DNA of 64,000 nt. Source: Kofleriaceae bacterium. GTDB lineage: Bacteria; Myxococcota_A; Polyangia; Haliangiales; Haliangiaceae. The notes beneath the pieces were generated by a model, which saw nothing but the letters and a program-made list of their open reading frames with translations, made no database searches and had not been told where the DNA came from. Location: contig JACKDR010000010.1 in assembly GCA_020633495.1 (NCBI GenBank), positions 186,001-250,000 of the forward strand, given 5' to 3'. Below are positions 7,442 through 15,818 of this stretch, piece by piece. The first letter of the stretch is position 1, and every line of letters begins with the position of its first letter. The position numbers were made by a program, and so were the translations under genes.

Positions 7442-8650
7442 GTGCGCCAACCCTACGACGATCGCGCGGCGGCCAAGGCGGCCTTCGCCGCCCACGTCAA
7501 CCGCGGCAAGGTCGCGACCTTCGACCAGGCCGGCTTCGACGTCGTCATGGGCGCGCGCGGCGGCGCCCGCTTCGGCGACGCCTACTCGGATCGCACGTTC
7601 GTCAACTGCCACTGCAACGGCGGCGTCTTCAACCTCGGCCACCGCCACCCGGCGGTGATCGCCGCGGTCAAGGACGCGCTCGACGACGTCGACATCGGCA
7701 ACCACCACCTGATCTCGGGCCACCGCGCCGCGCTCGCCGCGCGGCTGGCCCGCACCACCGGCGATCGCCTGCCCGGCGTCGTCTTCGCGGTCGGCGGCGG
7801 CGAGGCCATCGACCTCGCGATCAAGGTCGTGCGCGGCGGCACCGGCCGCCAGACCATCGTGTCGGCGGTCGGCGGCTACCACGGCCACACCGGGCTCGCG
7901 ATGGCGACCGGCGACGCGTCGTACCGCGATCCGTTCGGCGCCCAGCCGCCGGGCTTCGTCCAGGTGCCGTTCGACGACCTCGCCGGGCTCGACGCCGTCG
8001 TCGACGACGCCACCGCGGCGGTCATCCTCGAGCCCATCCCGGCGACGCTGGGCATGCCGATCCCGTCGCCCGGCTACCTGCGCGGGGTCCAGGACCTGTG
8101 CCGCGCCCGCGGCGCCAAGCTGATCCTCGACGAGGTCCAGACCGGCCTGGGCCGCACCGGCCGGATGTGGTGCCACCAGCACGACGACCTCGAGCCCGAC
8201 GTCGTCGTCACCGGCAAGGGCCTCAGCGGCGGCGTCTACCCGATCGCCGCGACGCTGATGACCCGCGAGCTGCACGCCATCTTCGATACCCACCCGTTCG
8301 CCCACATCTCGACCTTCGGCGGCGCCGAGCCCGGCTGCGCCGCCGCGATGGCGGTGCTCGACGTCGTCGAGGCGCCCGGCTTCCTCGACCGCGTCGCCGC
8401 GCTCGGCGAGCGCTTCGCCGCCGGCCTGGCCGGCCGGTCGTTCACGCTGCGTCGCCGCGGCATGTTCATGGGCCTGGCGTTCGCCGCCGAGCGCGCGGGC
8501 ATGTTCGCGGCCAAGGTCCTGTTCGACGCCGGCGTCTTCACGGTGTGGGCCGCCAACGACCCGCGGGTGCTGCAGTTCCTGCCGCCGCTGATCCTCGACG
8601 ACGCCGAGGCCGACGACCTGATCGCGACCGTGCGCCGCGTGCTGCCATGA
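7442..8650 (+). CDS. Class III PLP-dependent aminotransferase
   Basis: This 402-aa fold-type I aminotransferase (acetylornithine/GABA/beta-alanine group) moves an amino group via pyridoxal phosphate. NCHCNGGVFNLGHRHPAV, the ligand segment GGGEAIDLAIK and GGYHGHTGLAMATGD are recognisable. The cofactor-binding Asp is in LILDEVQTGLGRTGRM, and the Schiff-base lysine is in VVTGKGLSGGVYP. The C-terminal domain ends with FLPPLILDDAEADDLI. The length is typical (400-430 aa). It overlaps the next gene by 4 bp. Neither substrate is predictable; the pairing with a kinase-fold protein suggests a small biosynthetic or modification pathway. Confidence 0.9.
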   Translation: MRQPYDDRAAAKAAFAAHVNRGKVATFDQAGFDVVMGARGGARFGDAYSDRTFVNCHCNGGVFNLGHRHPAVIAAVKDALDDVDIGNHHLISGHRAALAARLARTTGDRLPGVVFAVGGGEAIDLAIKVVRGGTGRQTIVSAVGGYHGHTGLAMATGDASYRDPFGAQPPGFVQVPFDDLAGLDAVVDDATAAVILEPIPATLGMPIPSPGYLRGVQDLCRARGAKLILDEVQTGLGRTGRMWCHQHDDLEPDVVVTGKGLSGGVYPIAATLMTRELHAIFDTHPFAHISTFGGAEPGCAAAMAVLDVVEAPGFLDRVAALGERFAAGLAGRSFTLRRRGMFMGLAFAAERAGMFAAKVLFDAGVFTVWAANDPRVLQFLPPLILDDAEADDLIATVRRVLP

Positions 8651-9540
8651 CCGCGCTGGTCACCGCCGACGATCTCGCGGCGCTCGAGGACGCGGTCGCC
8701 CACGCCTTCGCCACCGGCGACGACCGGCACCTGAAGGTGCTCGGCTACGGCGAGATCTCGTCGGTGCTGGCGTGGGACACCGCGCGCGGCCCGGTCGCGG
8801 TCAAGCGGCTGCCGCCGTTCCCCGACGCCGCGCGCTTCGACGCCTACGCCGCGCTGGTCCACGACTACCTGGCGTCACTGGCGGCGCGGCTGATCGCGCC
8901 GGTGCGCACCGAGCTGGTGTCGCGGCCGGCGCCGGGCGGCGGCACGATCGCCTACCTGGTCCAGCCGATCCTGGCCGCGGCGTCGCTGGCGCCGCGGGTC
9001 ATGGCCGCGGGCGACGAGGCCGGCGCGGTCGCGCTGTTCACCCGCATCGCCGACGCCGTCGTCGGCTACGTCGACGATCGCCACGGCCTCGACGGCCAGC
9101 TGTCGAACTGGGCGGTCGACGCCGAGGGCGGGCTGCGCTACCTCGACGTCTCGACCCCGATGCTGCGCGACGCCGCCGGCGCCGAGCGCCTCGACGGCGA
9201 CGTCTTCATGGCGTCGCTGCCGTGGGCGCTGCGCCCGGTGGTGCGGCGCCTGCTGCTGCGCGACATCCTGGCCAAGTACTACGACCCGCGCGGCGTCCTG
9301 CTCGACTTCCTCGGCAACCTCTACAAGGAGCGCCTCGATCGCCACCTGCCGGCGCTGCTCGAGGTCGCCAGCGCGCGGGTCACCCCGGGCTTCGACCTCC
9401 GCGAGGTCCGCCGCTACTACCGCGGCGACGCCCGGTCGTGGGCGCTGCTGCAGCGGCTGCGCCGCATGGACCGCGCGTGGCAGCGCGGCGTGCGCCGGCG
9501 CCCGTACCCGTTCCTGCTGCCCGGCCGGATCGATCGCTAG
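8647..9540 (+). CDS. Kinase-fold protein (DUF6206-like)
   Basis: This 297-aa protein has the look of an aminoglycoside-phosphotransferase/protein-kinase-like fold. A Gly-rich strand LKVLGYGEISSVL is followed by a lysine strand (GPVAVKRLPPFP). A hinge region reads TIAYLVQPIL, and a possible catalytic loop HGLDGQLSNWAVD precedes LRYLDVSTPMLRD, where the Asp could act as the metal-binding residue. The family resembles DUF6206. Its ATG overlaps the aminotransferase stop, so translation is coupled. Phosphorylation of a small molecule linked to the aminotransferase product is possible but unproven. It ends two bases before the dispersed repeat at 9542. Confidence 0.65.
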   Translation: MTALVTADDLAALEDAVAHAFATGDDRHLKVLGYGEISSVLAWDTARGPVAVKRLPPFPDAARFDAYAALVHDYLASLAARLIAPVRTELVSRPAPGGGTIAYLVQPILAAASLAPRVMAAGDEAGAVALFTRIADAVVGYVDDRHGLDGQLSNWAVDAEGGLRYLDVSTPMLRDAAGAERLDGDVFMASLPWALRPVVRRLLLRDILAKYYDPRGVLLDFLGNLYKERLDRHLPALLEVASARVTPGFDLREVRRYYRGDARSWALLQRLRRMDRAWQRGVRRRPYPFLLPGRIDR

Positions 9541-9541
9541 C

Positions 9542-9750
9542 GCGCATCTCACAACCTCGCTCACCCCGAGCGGAGGGGGAGCGGCGGAGCCGCGACCCCG
9601 AAGTCGAGGGGGCGGGCGCCGAGACGGTCCGCCATCGCCGACGGGGTTCCGGCCGCGGCCCGCCGCCTCGACTGCGCCCTCGCGGCTTCGCCGCTCGGGC
9701 TCCGCTCGGCGTGAGCGAAGCGTGCGGCGCGACCCGGTTGTGAGATGCGC
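9542..9750. repeat. 209-bp palindromic dispersed repeat with 14-bp perfect terminal inverted repeats
   Basis: The element begins GCGCATCTCACAAC (9542-9555) and ends GTTGTGAGATGCGC (9737-9750), an exact inverted match. The inner arms are also complementary: CTCACCCCGAGCGGAG near the left end pairs with CTCCGCTCGGCGTGAG near the right end, so a long imperfect hairpin can form. From about 9569 onward it is nearly identical to 39111-39291. It fills the gap between two convergent genes and encodes nothing; it looks like a MITE- or REP-like non-autonomous element, or a bifunctional terminator. Confidence 0.85.
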
Positions 9751-9764
9751 TCTAGCAGAGCCCG

Positions 9765-10469
9765 TCAGTGGGCGCGGATCGCGCCGGCGCCCGCGACGTG
9801 GCGCTCGACGCGCGCCGGCTGCCCCCAGTAGTCGACCGTGGCGCTGCCGCTGATCGTGGCGTCGAGCGTGTCGGCGACGGTGACCTCGACCGCGCCGGCG
9901 CCGCTGATCGTCACGGTCGCGGTCCGCGCCGCGGCGCCGCGGGCGTGGACGTCGCCGGCGCCGGAGACGTCGAGCCGCAGGTCGTCGGCGCGGCCGGCGA
10001 GCCGCAGCGACCCGGAGCCGGCGATCGAGGCGACGAGGTGCGCGACCTCGGCGGTGACGTCGAGGTCGGTGGCGCCGCCGCCGGCGATCCGGAAGGCGTC
10101 GCCGGTGACGCCCTCGATCGACGCGGTGATCGCGCCGCTGGCGTCGAGCCCGGTCACCGCCGGGGTCGCGACGTCGACGACCAGCGGCGTGCGCGCGGTG
10201 TACGCGCGCCGCGACTCGACGTGCAGCGTGCCGTCGCGGACCTCGGTCCGGATCAGCGGGACGATGTTGTCGTCGCCCCGGACCTCGACGGCGGGCGCCG
10301 GCCCGACGTGGACGTGCAGCGCGAGCGCCCCGCCGACGGCGATCGCCGTGAAGTCGTCGACCGCGCGGGACTCGGTGGCCGCGGTGCCGCTGCCCTGCAC
10401 CGTGGAGGTCCCGACCGCGTCGCACGCGCCCAGGGTGATCAGGAGCCCAGCTACCAGCGCTCGCGTCAT
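9765..10469 (-). CDS. GIN-domain (DUF2807) lipoprotein
   Basis: This 234-aa secreted lipoprotein has an N-terminal signal MTRALVAGLLITLGAC with lipobox LGAC. The mature part is a putative auto-transporter-adhesin head-like GIN domain (DUF2807): repeated right-handed beta-helix strands with alternating hydrophobic and Gly/Ser residues, including VEVRGDDNIVPLI, LDASGAITASIEG, IAGSGSLRLAG, DVSGAGDVHARG and TISGAGAVEV. This family is common in outer-membrane or periplasmic lipoproteins of unknown role. ATG 10469 follows GGAGG almost immediately, so the spacing is unusually short. It is divergent from the FG-GAP-like gene, with an AT-rich promoter region between them. Confidence 0.85.
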   Translation of the reverse strand: MTRALVAGLLITLGACDAVGTSTVQGSGTAATESRAVDDFTAIAVGGALALHVHVGPAPAVEVRGDDNIVPLIRTEVRDGTLHVESRRAYTARTPLVVDVATPAVTGLDASGAITASIEGVTGDAFRIAGGGATDLDVTAEVAHLVASIAGSGSLRLAGRADDLRLDVSGAGDVHARGAAARTATVTISGAGAVEVTVADTLDATISGSATVDYWGQPARVERHVAGAGAIRAH

Positions 10470-10547
10470 GCCTCCATGGAGCCACGGCGCGCCGCGCCGG
10501 CGGACGGCACGCCCCGGCAAGTTCGCGACGGGGTTGGTCGGAGGCGA

Positions 10548-10640
10548 CACTGGATACTTTATCACGTGAATACAGTTGTTTATATCTATTGTAGGCAGCT
10601 GCACTTGCAACATTCATCACGTCTCCGATATCAGGGGGCC
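10548..10640. promoter_or_regulatory. AT-rich intergenic island with divergent promoter candidates
   Basis: About 90 bp here are conspicuously A+T-rich in a chromosome of over 70 % G+C, between two divergent genes for exported proteins. It contains the perfect palindrome TCACGTGA (10562-10569) and TATTGT (10587-10592), a possible rightward -10. On the minus strand TTGCAA lies 16 bases before TAGATA, a plausible leftward -35/-10 pair. The right-hand gene has a strong GGAGG six bases before its ATG. A regulator-bound, perhaps H-NS-like-targeted or acquired promoter is an inference. Confidence 0.45.
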
Positions 10641-10660
10641 TCAACCCGAGGAGGCTCTGT

Positions 10661-12313
10661 ATGGATGGTCGCAAGAAGGTGGTCACGACCCTGGCCGTGA
10701 CGCTCTGGCTGGCGCTCGGCGTCTCCGCCCGCGGCGCCGACGCGGGCGCCCCGCAGCAGTGCCCGCCGCTGCACGCGCGCGGCGTGCTCGAGCTGCCATG
10801 GCAGCCCGGCTTCGTCCACGTCGACGCCTACGACGACGGCGACGGGCTCACGGTGTCGAGCTTCTTCAACACCTACGTCGACACCAGCGGCGGGCCGCCG
10901 CTCGGCTTCTTCGCGCGCGACCGCGTGGCCCGCATCCCCGGGCTCGACGCGCTCGATCCGGCGACCTTCGACGCCGCCACCGACGTCGAGGACCTGACCG
11001 ACCTCGGCCTGCCGCCGACCGCGCCGTTCGGCGCCACGGTGTGGCCCAACGAGGCGGTCCGGGCACCGGACGGCGTGTTCCCGTTCGAGGCCGTCGTCAT
11101 CCCGCAGGGCTTCCACCCGGCACTGTTCCCGGGCCGGCTCACCGCGGTCGACGTCGCCACCGGGCAGGAGTACCTGATCGATCAGAGCACCCAGGGCCCG
11201 GCCGGCCCGACGTTCCCGCTCGATCCCGCGAACTCGCCGCGCTTCTACCATCGCGCCCTGTTCCACGACATGAACGGCGACGGCCTCGACGACATCGTCA
11301 CCGTGCGCTCGGGCTTCCGCGTCGGTCCCTACGTCTACCCGCCGTTCTCGGAGCTGGTGACGTTCCTCAACCCCGGCGACGCGCTGGCGCCCGGCGACGA
11401 GTGGCCCGAGGTCGTCCTGTGGGGCGGCCCGGCGGCCGGCTTCCTCGGCCCCGACATCCACCTGGCCATGTACGACTTCGAGGGCGACGGCGTCCCCGAG
11501 ATCGTCGCGACCCACTTCTTCACCGGCGCGGCCCAGGCGCCGGGCGGGCCGCCACCGAGCAACGGCAAGATCGCGCTGTACGGCGCGCCGGTCGGCGGCA
11601 CCTGGGCCGACGTCGACGCGCTGCAGTTCCGGCTGCCGCGCCACGCCGACCTCAGCACCGACCAGGGCTTCCCGTTCGACGTCCAGGTCGTCGATCTCGA
11701 TCGCGACGGCGTGCCCGAGATCCTGGCGTCGAACCACCAGCCCGACGGCTGCACGCCGATGACGTCGAGCGCGGTGCCCGGGCGGGTCTACGCGCTGCAG
11801 GCGCCGCCCAGCGGCGACCTGTTCGGCGCGCCCTGGACCACCCACGTCCTGCTCGACGACATCCGTCCCAACCCGTCGGTCGCGCCGGTGACGCCGCCGG
11901 GTCGGCTGGCACCCGGCCGCGCCCAGGCGTTCTGGCCCATGCGCCTGATGGAGTGGTTCGCGCGGCCGTGGATCGTCGTCGGCGGCGACGAGGCCGGCAA
12001 GGCGTGGGTGCTGCAGCCGCGGTCGCAGCGGCACGGCGACTGGTCGTACGACGCCGCGGTCGTGCTCGACATCAACGACTACTACGGGCCCGACACCACG
12101 CAGACGCCGGCCGCCGATCCGTTCGGCCGGACGATCTCGACGATGGGCGGCATCGCGTGGCGCTACGACGCGCCGGGGCCGTTCGGCCTCGCCGAGCTGT
12201 ACGTCCCGGTCTTCGAGGCCCGCGACATCCACGTGCTGTCGATCCGGCCGGGCTGGCGCACGCCGCGCGTGCGTTGCGCGTCGGCCGCGCCGCTGGCCTG
12301 CCCGGCGCCGTAG
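10661..12313 (+). CDS. Secreted FG-GAP/VCBS-like repeat protein
   Basis: This 550-aa exported protein has a signal peptide (KKVVTTLAVTLWLALGVSARGADA; cleavage probably after the Ala-Asp-Ala region). The mature protein has calcium-binding FG-GAP/VCBS-like blades: DMNGDGLDDIVTV, DFEGDGVPEIVAT and DLDRDGVPEILAS, each with the D-x-[DN]-x-D-G signature. They are spaced about 70-80 residues apart, as in a beta-propeller. Cysteines are few. The start is fixed by GGAGG six bases upstream of ATG 10661. The function is unknown; such proteins are usually cell-surface or secreted adhesin-like proteins. The AT-rich island just upstream is unusual for this genome. Confidence 0.75.
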   Translation: MDGRKKVVTTLAVTLWLALGVSARGADAGAPQQCPPLHARGVLELPWQPGFVHVDAYDDGDGLTVSSFFNTYVDTSGGPPLGFFARDRVARIPGLDALDPATFDAATDVEDLTDLGLPPTAPFGATVWPNEAVRAPDGVFPFEAVVIPQGFHPALFPGRLTAVDVATGQEYLIDQSTQGPAGPTFPLDPANSPRFYHRALFHDMNGDGLDDIVTVRSGFRVGPYVYPPFSELVTFLNPGDALAPGDEWPEVVLWGGPAAGFLGPDIHLAMYDFEGDGVPEIVATHFFTGAAQAPGGPPPSNGKIALYGAPVGGTWADVDALQFRLPRHADLSTDQGFPFDVQVVDLDRDGVPEILASNHQPDGCTPMTSSAVPGRVYALQAPPSGDLFGAPWTTHVLLDDIRPNPSVAPVTPPGRLAPGRAQAFWPMRLMEWFARPWIVVGGDEAGKAWVLQPRSQRHGDWSYDAAVVLDINDYYGPDTTQTPAADPFGRTISTMGGIAWRYDAPGPFGLAELYVPVFEARDIHVLSIRPGWRTPRVRCASAAPLACPAP

Positions 12314-12326
12314 GCCGACGCCGACG

Positions 12327-12352
12327 CCGACGCCGCCCCGCGACGGCGTCGG
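12327..12352 (+). terminator. Hairpin after the FG-GAP-like gene
   Basis: CCGACGCCG, an eight-base loop, then CGGCGTCGG form a perfect 9-bp G+C-rich stem 13 bp after the stop codon. There is no U-tract, as is common in high-GC genomes. The left arm is the last of three overlapping copies of CCGACG. Confidence 0.4.
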
Positions 12353-12427
12353 TGCCGGGCGGGGCGTGCGGCCGCGCATCCCGGAGGTATGGTGCGGGTA
12401 GCGGCAACCCGTGCGAAGGAACCGAGG

Positions 12428-12748
12428 ATGCAGATCCAGATCAACTCGGACCACAACATCGACGCCACCGAGGCCCTGGCCGCGCACGTCGAGGACGTCA
12501 TCACCCGCGCGCTGCACCGGTTCGCCGGCCGGATCTCGCGGATCGAGGTCCACCTCGGCGACGAGAACGCGGGCAAGCACGGCGCCGACGACAAGCGCTG
12601 CATGCTCGAGGCTCGCGTCGAGGGCCTGCAGCCGATCGCGGTCACCCACGACGCCGAGACCGTCCACGACGCGGTGCACGGCGCCGCCGAGAAGATGAAG
12701 CACGCGCTCGAGCACAGCCTGGGCCGGCTGCGCGACGAGCACCGGTAG
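12428..12748 (+). CDS. HPF/RaiA-family ribosome-associated protein
   Basis: This 106-aa protein belongs to the ribosome hibernation/modulation family (HPF, RaiA/YfiA), which binds the 30S decoding centre in stationary phase. It starts MQIQINSDHNIDATEALA, then has helix HVEDVITRALHRFAGRISRI, strand EVHLGDENAG, the family's DDKRCMLEARVEG and the basic helix 2 EKMKHALEHSLGRL. It is the short form, without the C-terminal dimerisation domain. The ATG at 12428 was chosen because homology begins there; GAAGGA lies seven bases upstream, and a TATGGT hexamer about 35 bp upstream may be the -10. It stands alone between larger genes. Confidence 0.85.
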   Translation: MQIQINSDHNIDATEALAAHVEDVITRALHRFAGRISRIEVHLGDENAGKHGADDKRCMLEARVEGLQPIAVTHDAETVHDAVHGAAEKMKHALEHSLGRLRDEHR

Positions 12749-12841
12749 CGGCAGGCGCGGCCGGCGGCGCGAACCCCGGCCCCGCGCGTCGCGCTCACCG
12801 GCGGCACCCCGCGGCGCCGCCGGTGCGATACCCTGCACGCC

Positions 12842-15676
12842 GTGGCGAAGGGACGCGACGACGCCGACGAGACCGCGGTCGGCTCGCCCGCCGGCGCCCG
12901 GGCGCGGGCGGAGGCCGCCGCGCCCGCGACGCCCGGAGGCCACACGATGATCGGGCGGTTCGTCGTCGACGGCCGGCTCGGCGAGGGCGGCATGGGCGTG
13001 GTCCTCGCCGCCCACGATCCCGGGCTCGACCGCAAGGTCGCGATCAAGCTGCTGCGCGACGGCGGCGGCCCGCTCGCCCGGCAGCGGCTGATCCGCGAGG
13101 CCCAGGCGATGGCGCGCCTGCGCCACCCCAACGTCGTCACCGTCCACGAGGCCGGGACCCACGACGGCGCCCTCTACGTCGCGATGGAGCTGGTCCCGGG
13201 CGGGACGCTGCGCGACTGGATGCGGCGCCACGCGGGCGCGCGGTGGGACGAGGTCCTGGCGATGTTCGTCCCCGCCGGTCGCGGCCTCGCGGCGGCGCAC
13301 GCGGCCGGGCTCGTGCACCGCGACTTCAAGCCCGAGAACGTCCTGCTCGACGACGGCGACCGGGTCCTGGTCACCGACTTCGGGCTGGTGGGCGTCAGCC
13401 ACGACCGCGCCGCCGCGGCCCCGGCCCCGGTCGCCGCTGATCCCGGCGGCGCGCCCAGCGCCAGCGAGCCCACCCTCGACGTGCCGCGCGCCGGCGCCCA
13501 CGAGGTGGACGACGACACCGCGCCGGCGGGCTGGGTGGCCGAGACCCAGCCCGCGGCCCGGGTGCCGCGCTCGCCGTTCTCCCACGACCTCACCCGCACC
13601 GGCGACGTCATGGGGACGCCGCGCTACATGGCGCCGGAGCAGCACCGCGGCGACGCCACCGACCCGCGCACCGATCAGTTCGCGTTCTGCGCCGCGCTCC
13701 ACGAGGCGCTGTTCGGCGGCCCCGCGTTCGCCGGCGACACCTACGAGGTCATCCGGGACCACGTCCTCGCCGGCGTCCGCGCGCCGGTGCCCGCCGACCG
13801 CGACGTGCCGGCCGCGGTCCGGACCGCGGTCGAGCGCGGGCTGGCGGTCGAGCCGGACGATCGCTGGCCGACGATGGGCGCCCTGCTCGACGCCCTGGCC
13901 GACGCGACCGCGGCCACGACGGCGGCCGCGCCACCGACGGCACCGACCGCGCGGTCCCGGCGATGGCTGGTCGTCGGCGCCGGCGGCGTCGCGGTCGCGG
14001 CCGCCGCGGTCGTGGCGATCGCGACCCGCCCGGCCGCGGACGAGGCGGCCCGGCGGCAGCGCGCCGCCGAGCGCGCCGCCGAGGCCTGCGACTGCGAGCT
14101 GTTCACCGTGACGGCGCCGTCCGGCGCCACGATCACCGGCGTGCGCGACCTGCCGGGCCCCGACGCCGCGCGGCCGTGGGCGCCGGGGCCGGCGGTGGCG
14201 CCGGCGTGGCAGCCCAACCAGCAGCTCGCGCTGCGACGCGGCGACCACGTCGTCGACTACCAGGTCGACGGCGTCACCTACGGCCTCGGCGTGCGCTCGG
14301 CCGGGGCGGGGCGCCACCGCCCGCTCGCGCTGCCGGCGCCGGAGGTCCGCCCCGGCTTCCGCTTCGTCCCCGGCGGCGACGTCCCGATCGGCGATCTCAC
14401 CGGCGCCGGCGACGACGACGAGCGCCCGGTGACCGTGGTGCACCTGGCGCCGTACCTGGTCGCGACCGACACGTTGCCCGAGGAGGCCACGTACCGCGGC
14501 GCGCTCGACCAGGCGCGGCGCGCCCACGCGCGCCTGCCCACCGCGGCGGAGTGGGAGTGGGCGGCGCGGCTCGGCGTCGCCGATCACATGCTCACCGATC
14601 GCTGGGAGTGGACCGGCACGCGCCACGCCGGCTACCCGTACGTCGACGACGGTCGTGACGACGCCCTCGCCGACGGCGACACCATGGAGGTCCGCGGCGG
14701 CCAGCGCCAGGCCTGCGCCGACCCGGCGCGCGCCGGCGTCGCGCCCTGCGGCGAGGATCCCACCGACGCGGCCCGACCGTCGCGGCGGCTCGACGGCCAC
14801 CGCGGCGGCGAGGCCGAGGTGCGGCTCGCCCGCGACGTGGGCGCGCTCGCGCTCGCGCCGGTCACGCTGCACGTCGTGACCGAGACCACCGAGCCCGCGC
14901 CGGGTCGCAGCCACTCCGAGGACGTCGTCGCACCGGCCGACCTGGCGGCGCTGCACCGCTTCGTCCTGGCCTGGCAGCAGCTCGATCCACCGCCACGGCT
15001 ACGGGTGCGGCTCCCCGCGGGGACGACCATGTCCTGCGAGCTCCAGGGCGCGCTGACGTCGCTGGACATCGACGTGCTCCTGCTCGACCGGATCGAGGAT
15101 CCGTCGCTCGACGCCGGCTACGTCGTCGAGCCGGCGCCGCCGGACGCACCGCCGCCGCCGCCGCCACCGCCGGGCGCCGCGCGGCCCCGCTGCGTGACCA
15201 CCGACACGACGATCGAGATCCTGCCGCCGATCTGCTTCGACGGCGATCGGCTCCGGCCCGGCGGCGAGGCGACGATCGACGGCGTGGCGCGAACGATGAC
15301 CAACACGTCCGAGATCCGCCGCCTGGAGATCCAGGCCCACGTCCCGGCCGGGACCCCCGACGCGCTCGCCGTCACCCGGCGGCGCGCCGACGCGGTCCGA
15401 CGCCGCCTGATCGAGGCCGGCGTCGCGCCGTCACGCCTGGTCGCCCGCGGCAAGGGGGACGCCGAGCCGGTGTCGTCGCCGACCGAGGCCGGCGCCTCGT
15501 CGGGACGCGCGCGCCTGCTCGGCACCGAGCCGGCGACGCCGAGCCAGGCGTGCGCGCCGGGGGAAGACGGCAAGAACGACCGGATCGCGTTCCTGATCCT
15601 CGAGCGCGAACCTCCGGCCGCGGGCAGCGACGCCGGCGCCGGCGCCGGGTCCTCGGCGCCCCAGCCGGCACGGTGA
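12842..15676 (+). CDS. Ser/Thr protein kinase - TM - FGE-like - OmpA-like fusion
   Basis: This 944-aa membrane-anchored protein has a cytoplasmic Hanks-type kinase domain (about residues 36-355). It shows a GEGGMG loop, VAIK Lys69, the HRDFKPEN catalytic loop with Asp161, DFG at 179-181 and APE at 264-266. About 80 residues of Ala/Pro-rich sequence are inserted between DFG and APE, much longer than a normal activation segment. A TM helix (about 374-396) follows. The extracytoplasmic part has a degenerate formylglycine-generating-enzyme/sulfatase-modifying region (FRFVPGGDVPIG ... LPTAAEWEWAARLG), a poly-Pro linker and a C-terminal OmpA-like peptidoglycan-binding domain (about 780-935). GTG 12842 is seven bases after TACCCT. 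The role is probably envelope sensing and signalling; the substrate is unknown. Confidence 0.88.
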   Translation: MAKGRDDADETAVGSPAGARARAEAAAPATPGGHTMIGRFVVDGRLGEGGMGVVLAAHDPGLDRKVAIKLLRDGGGPLARQRLIREAQAMARLRHPNVVTVHEAGTHDGALYVAMELVPGGTLRDWMRRHAGARWDEVLAMFVPAGRGLAAAHAAGLVHRDFKPENVLLDDGDRVLVTDFGLVGVSHDRAAAAPAPVAADPGGAPSASEPTLDVPRAGAHEVDDDTAPAGWVAETQPAARVPRSPFSHDLTRTGDVMGTPRYMAPEQHRGDATDPRTDQFAFCAALHEALFGGPAFAGDTYEVIRDHVLAGVRAPVPADRDVPAAVRTAVERGLAVEPDDRWPTMGALLDALADATAATTAAAPPTAPTARSRRWLVVGAGGVAVAAAAVVAIATRPAADEAARRQRAAERAAEACDCELFTVTAPSGATITGVRDLPGPDAARPWAPGPAVAPAWQPNQQLALRRGDHVVDYQVDGVTYGLGVRSAGAGRHRPLALPAPEVRPGFRFVPGGDVPIGDLTGAGDDDERPVTVVHLAPYLVATDTLPEEATYRGALDQARRAHARLPTAAEWEWAARLGVADHMLTDRWEWTGTRHAGYPYVDDGRDDALADGDTMEVRGGQRQACADPARAGVAPCGEDPTDAARPSRRLDGHRGGEAEVRLARDVGALALAPVTLHVVTETTEPAPGRSHSEDVVAPADLAALHRFVLAWQQLDPPPRLRVRLPAGTTMSCELQGALTSLDIDVLLLDRIEDPSLDAGYVVEPAPPDAPPPPPPPPGAARPRCVTTDTTIEILPPICFDGDRLRPGGEATIDGVARTMTNTSEIRRLEIQAHVPAGTPDALAVTRRRADAVRRRLIEAGVAPSRLVARGKGDAEPVSSPTEAGASSGRARLLGTEPATPSQACAPGEDGKNDRIAFLILEREPPAAGSDAGAGAGSSAPQPAR

Positions 15677-15680
15677 CCCC

Positions 15681-15696
15681 GGGGCGCGGGAGCCCC
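15681..15696 (+). terminator. Weak hairpin after the kinase fusion gene
   Basis: GGGGC, a six-base loop and GCCCC form a short G+C-rich hairpin five bases after the stop. There is no T-tract. It could also be chance in this base composition. Confidence 0.25.
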
Positions 15697-15818
15697 GCCG
15701 GGAGTGCCATCTCCGCGGACGATCACGCTCGCGGACCTGGCCCGGGTCGTGCTCAGCTCCGGGCGAGCCGCGGCGGGGGTCCGCGCGGCGGGATCTTCCA
15801 CGACAGGACAGAACGACC

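Noticed and set aside
10631..14956. Very long reading frame of 1441 codons on the minus strand
   Set aside because: It is antisense to the FG-GAP-like, HPF-like and kinase genes, is Arg/Val/Ala/Gly/Asp-rich without domains, and is an artefact of high G+C codon use.
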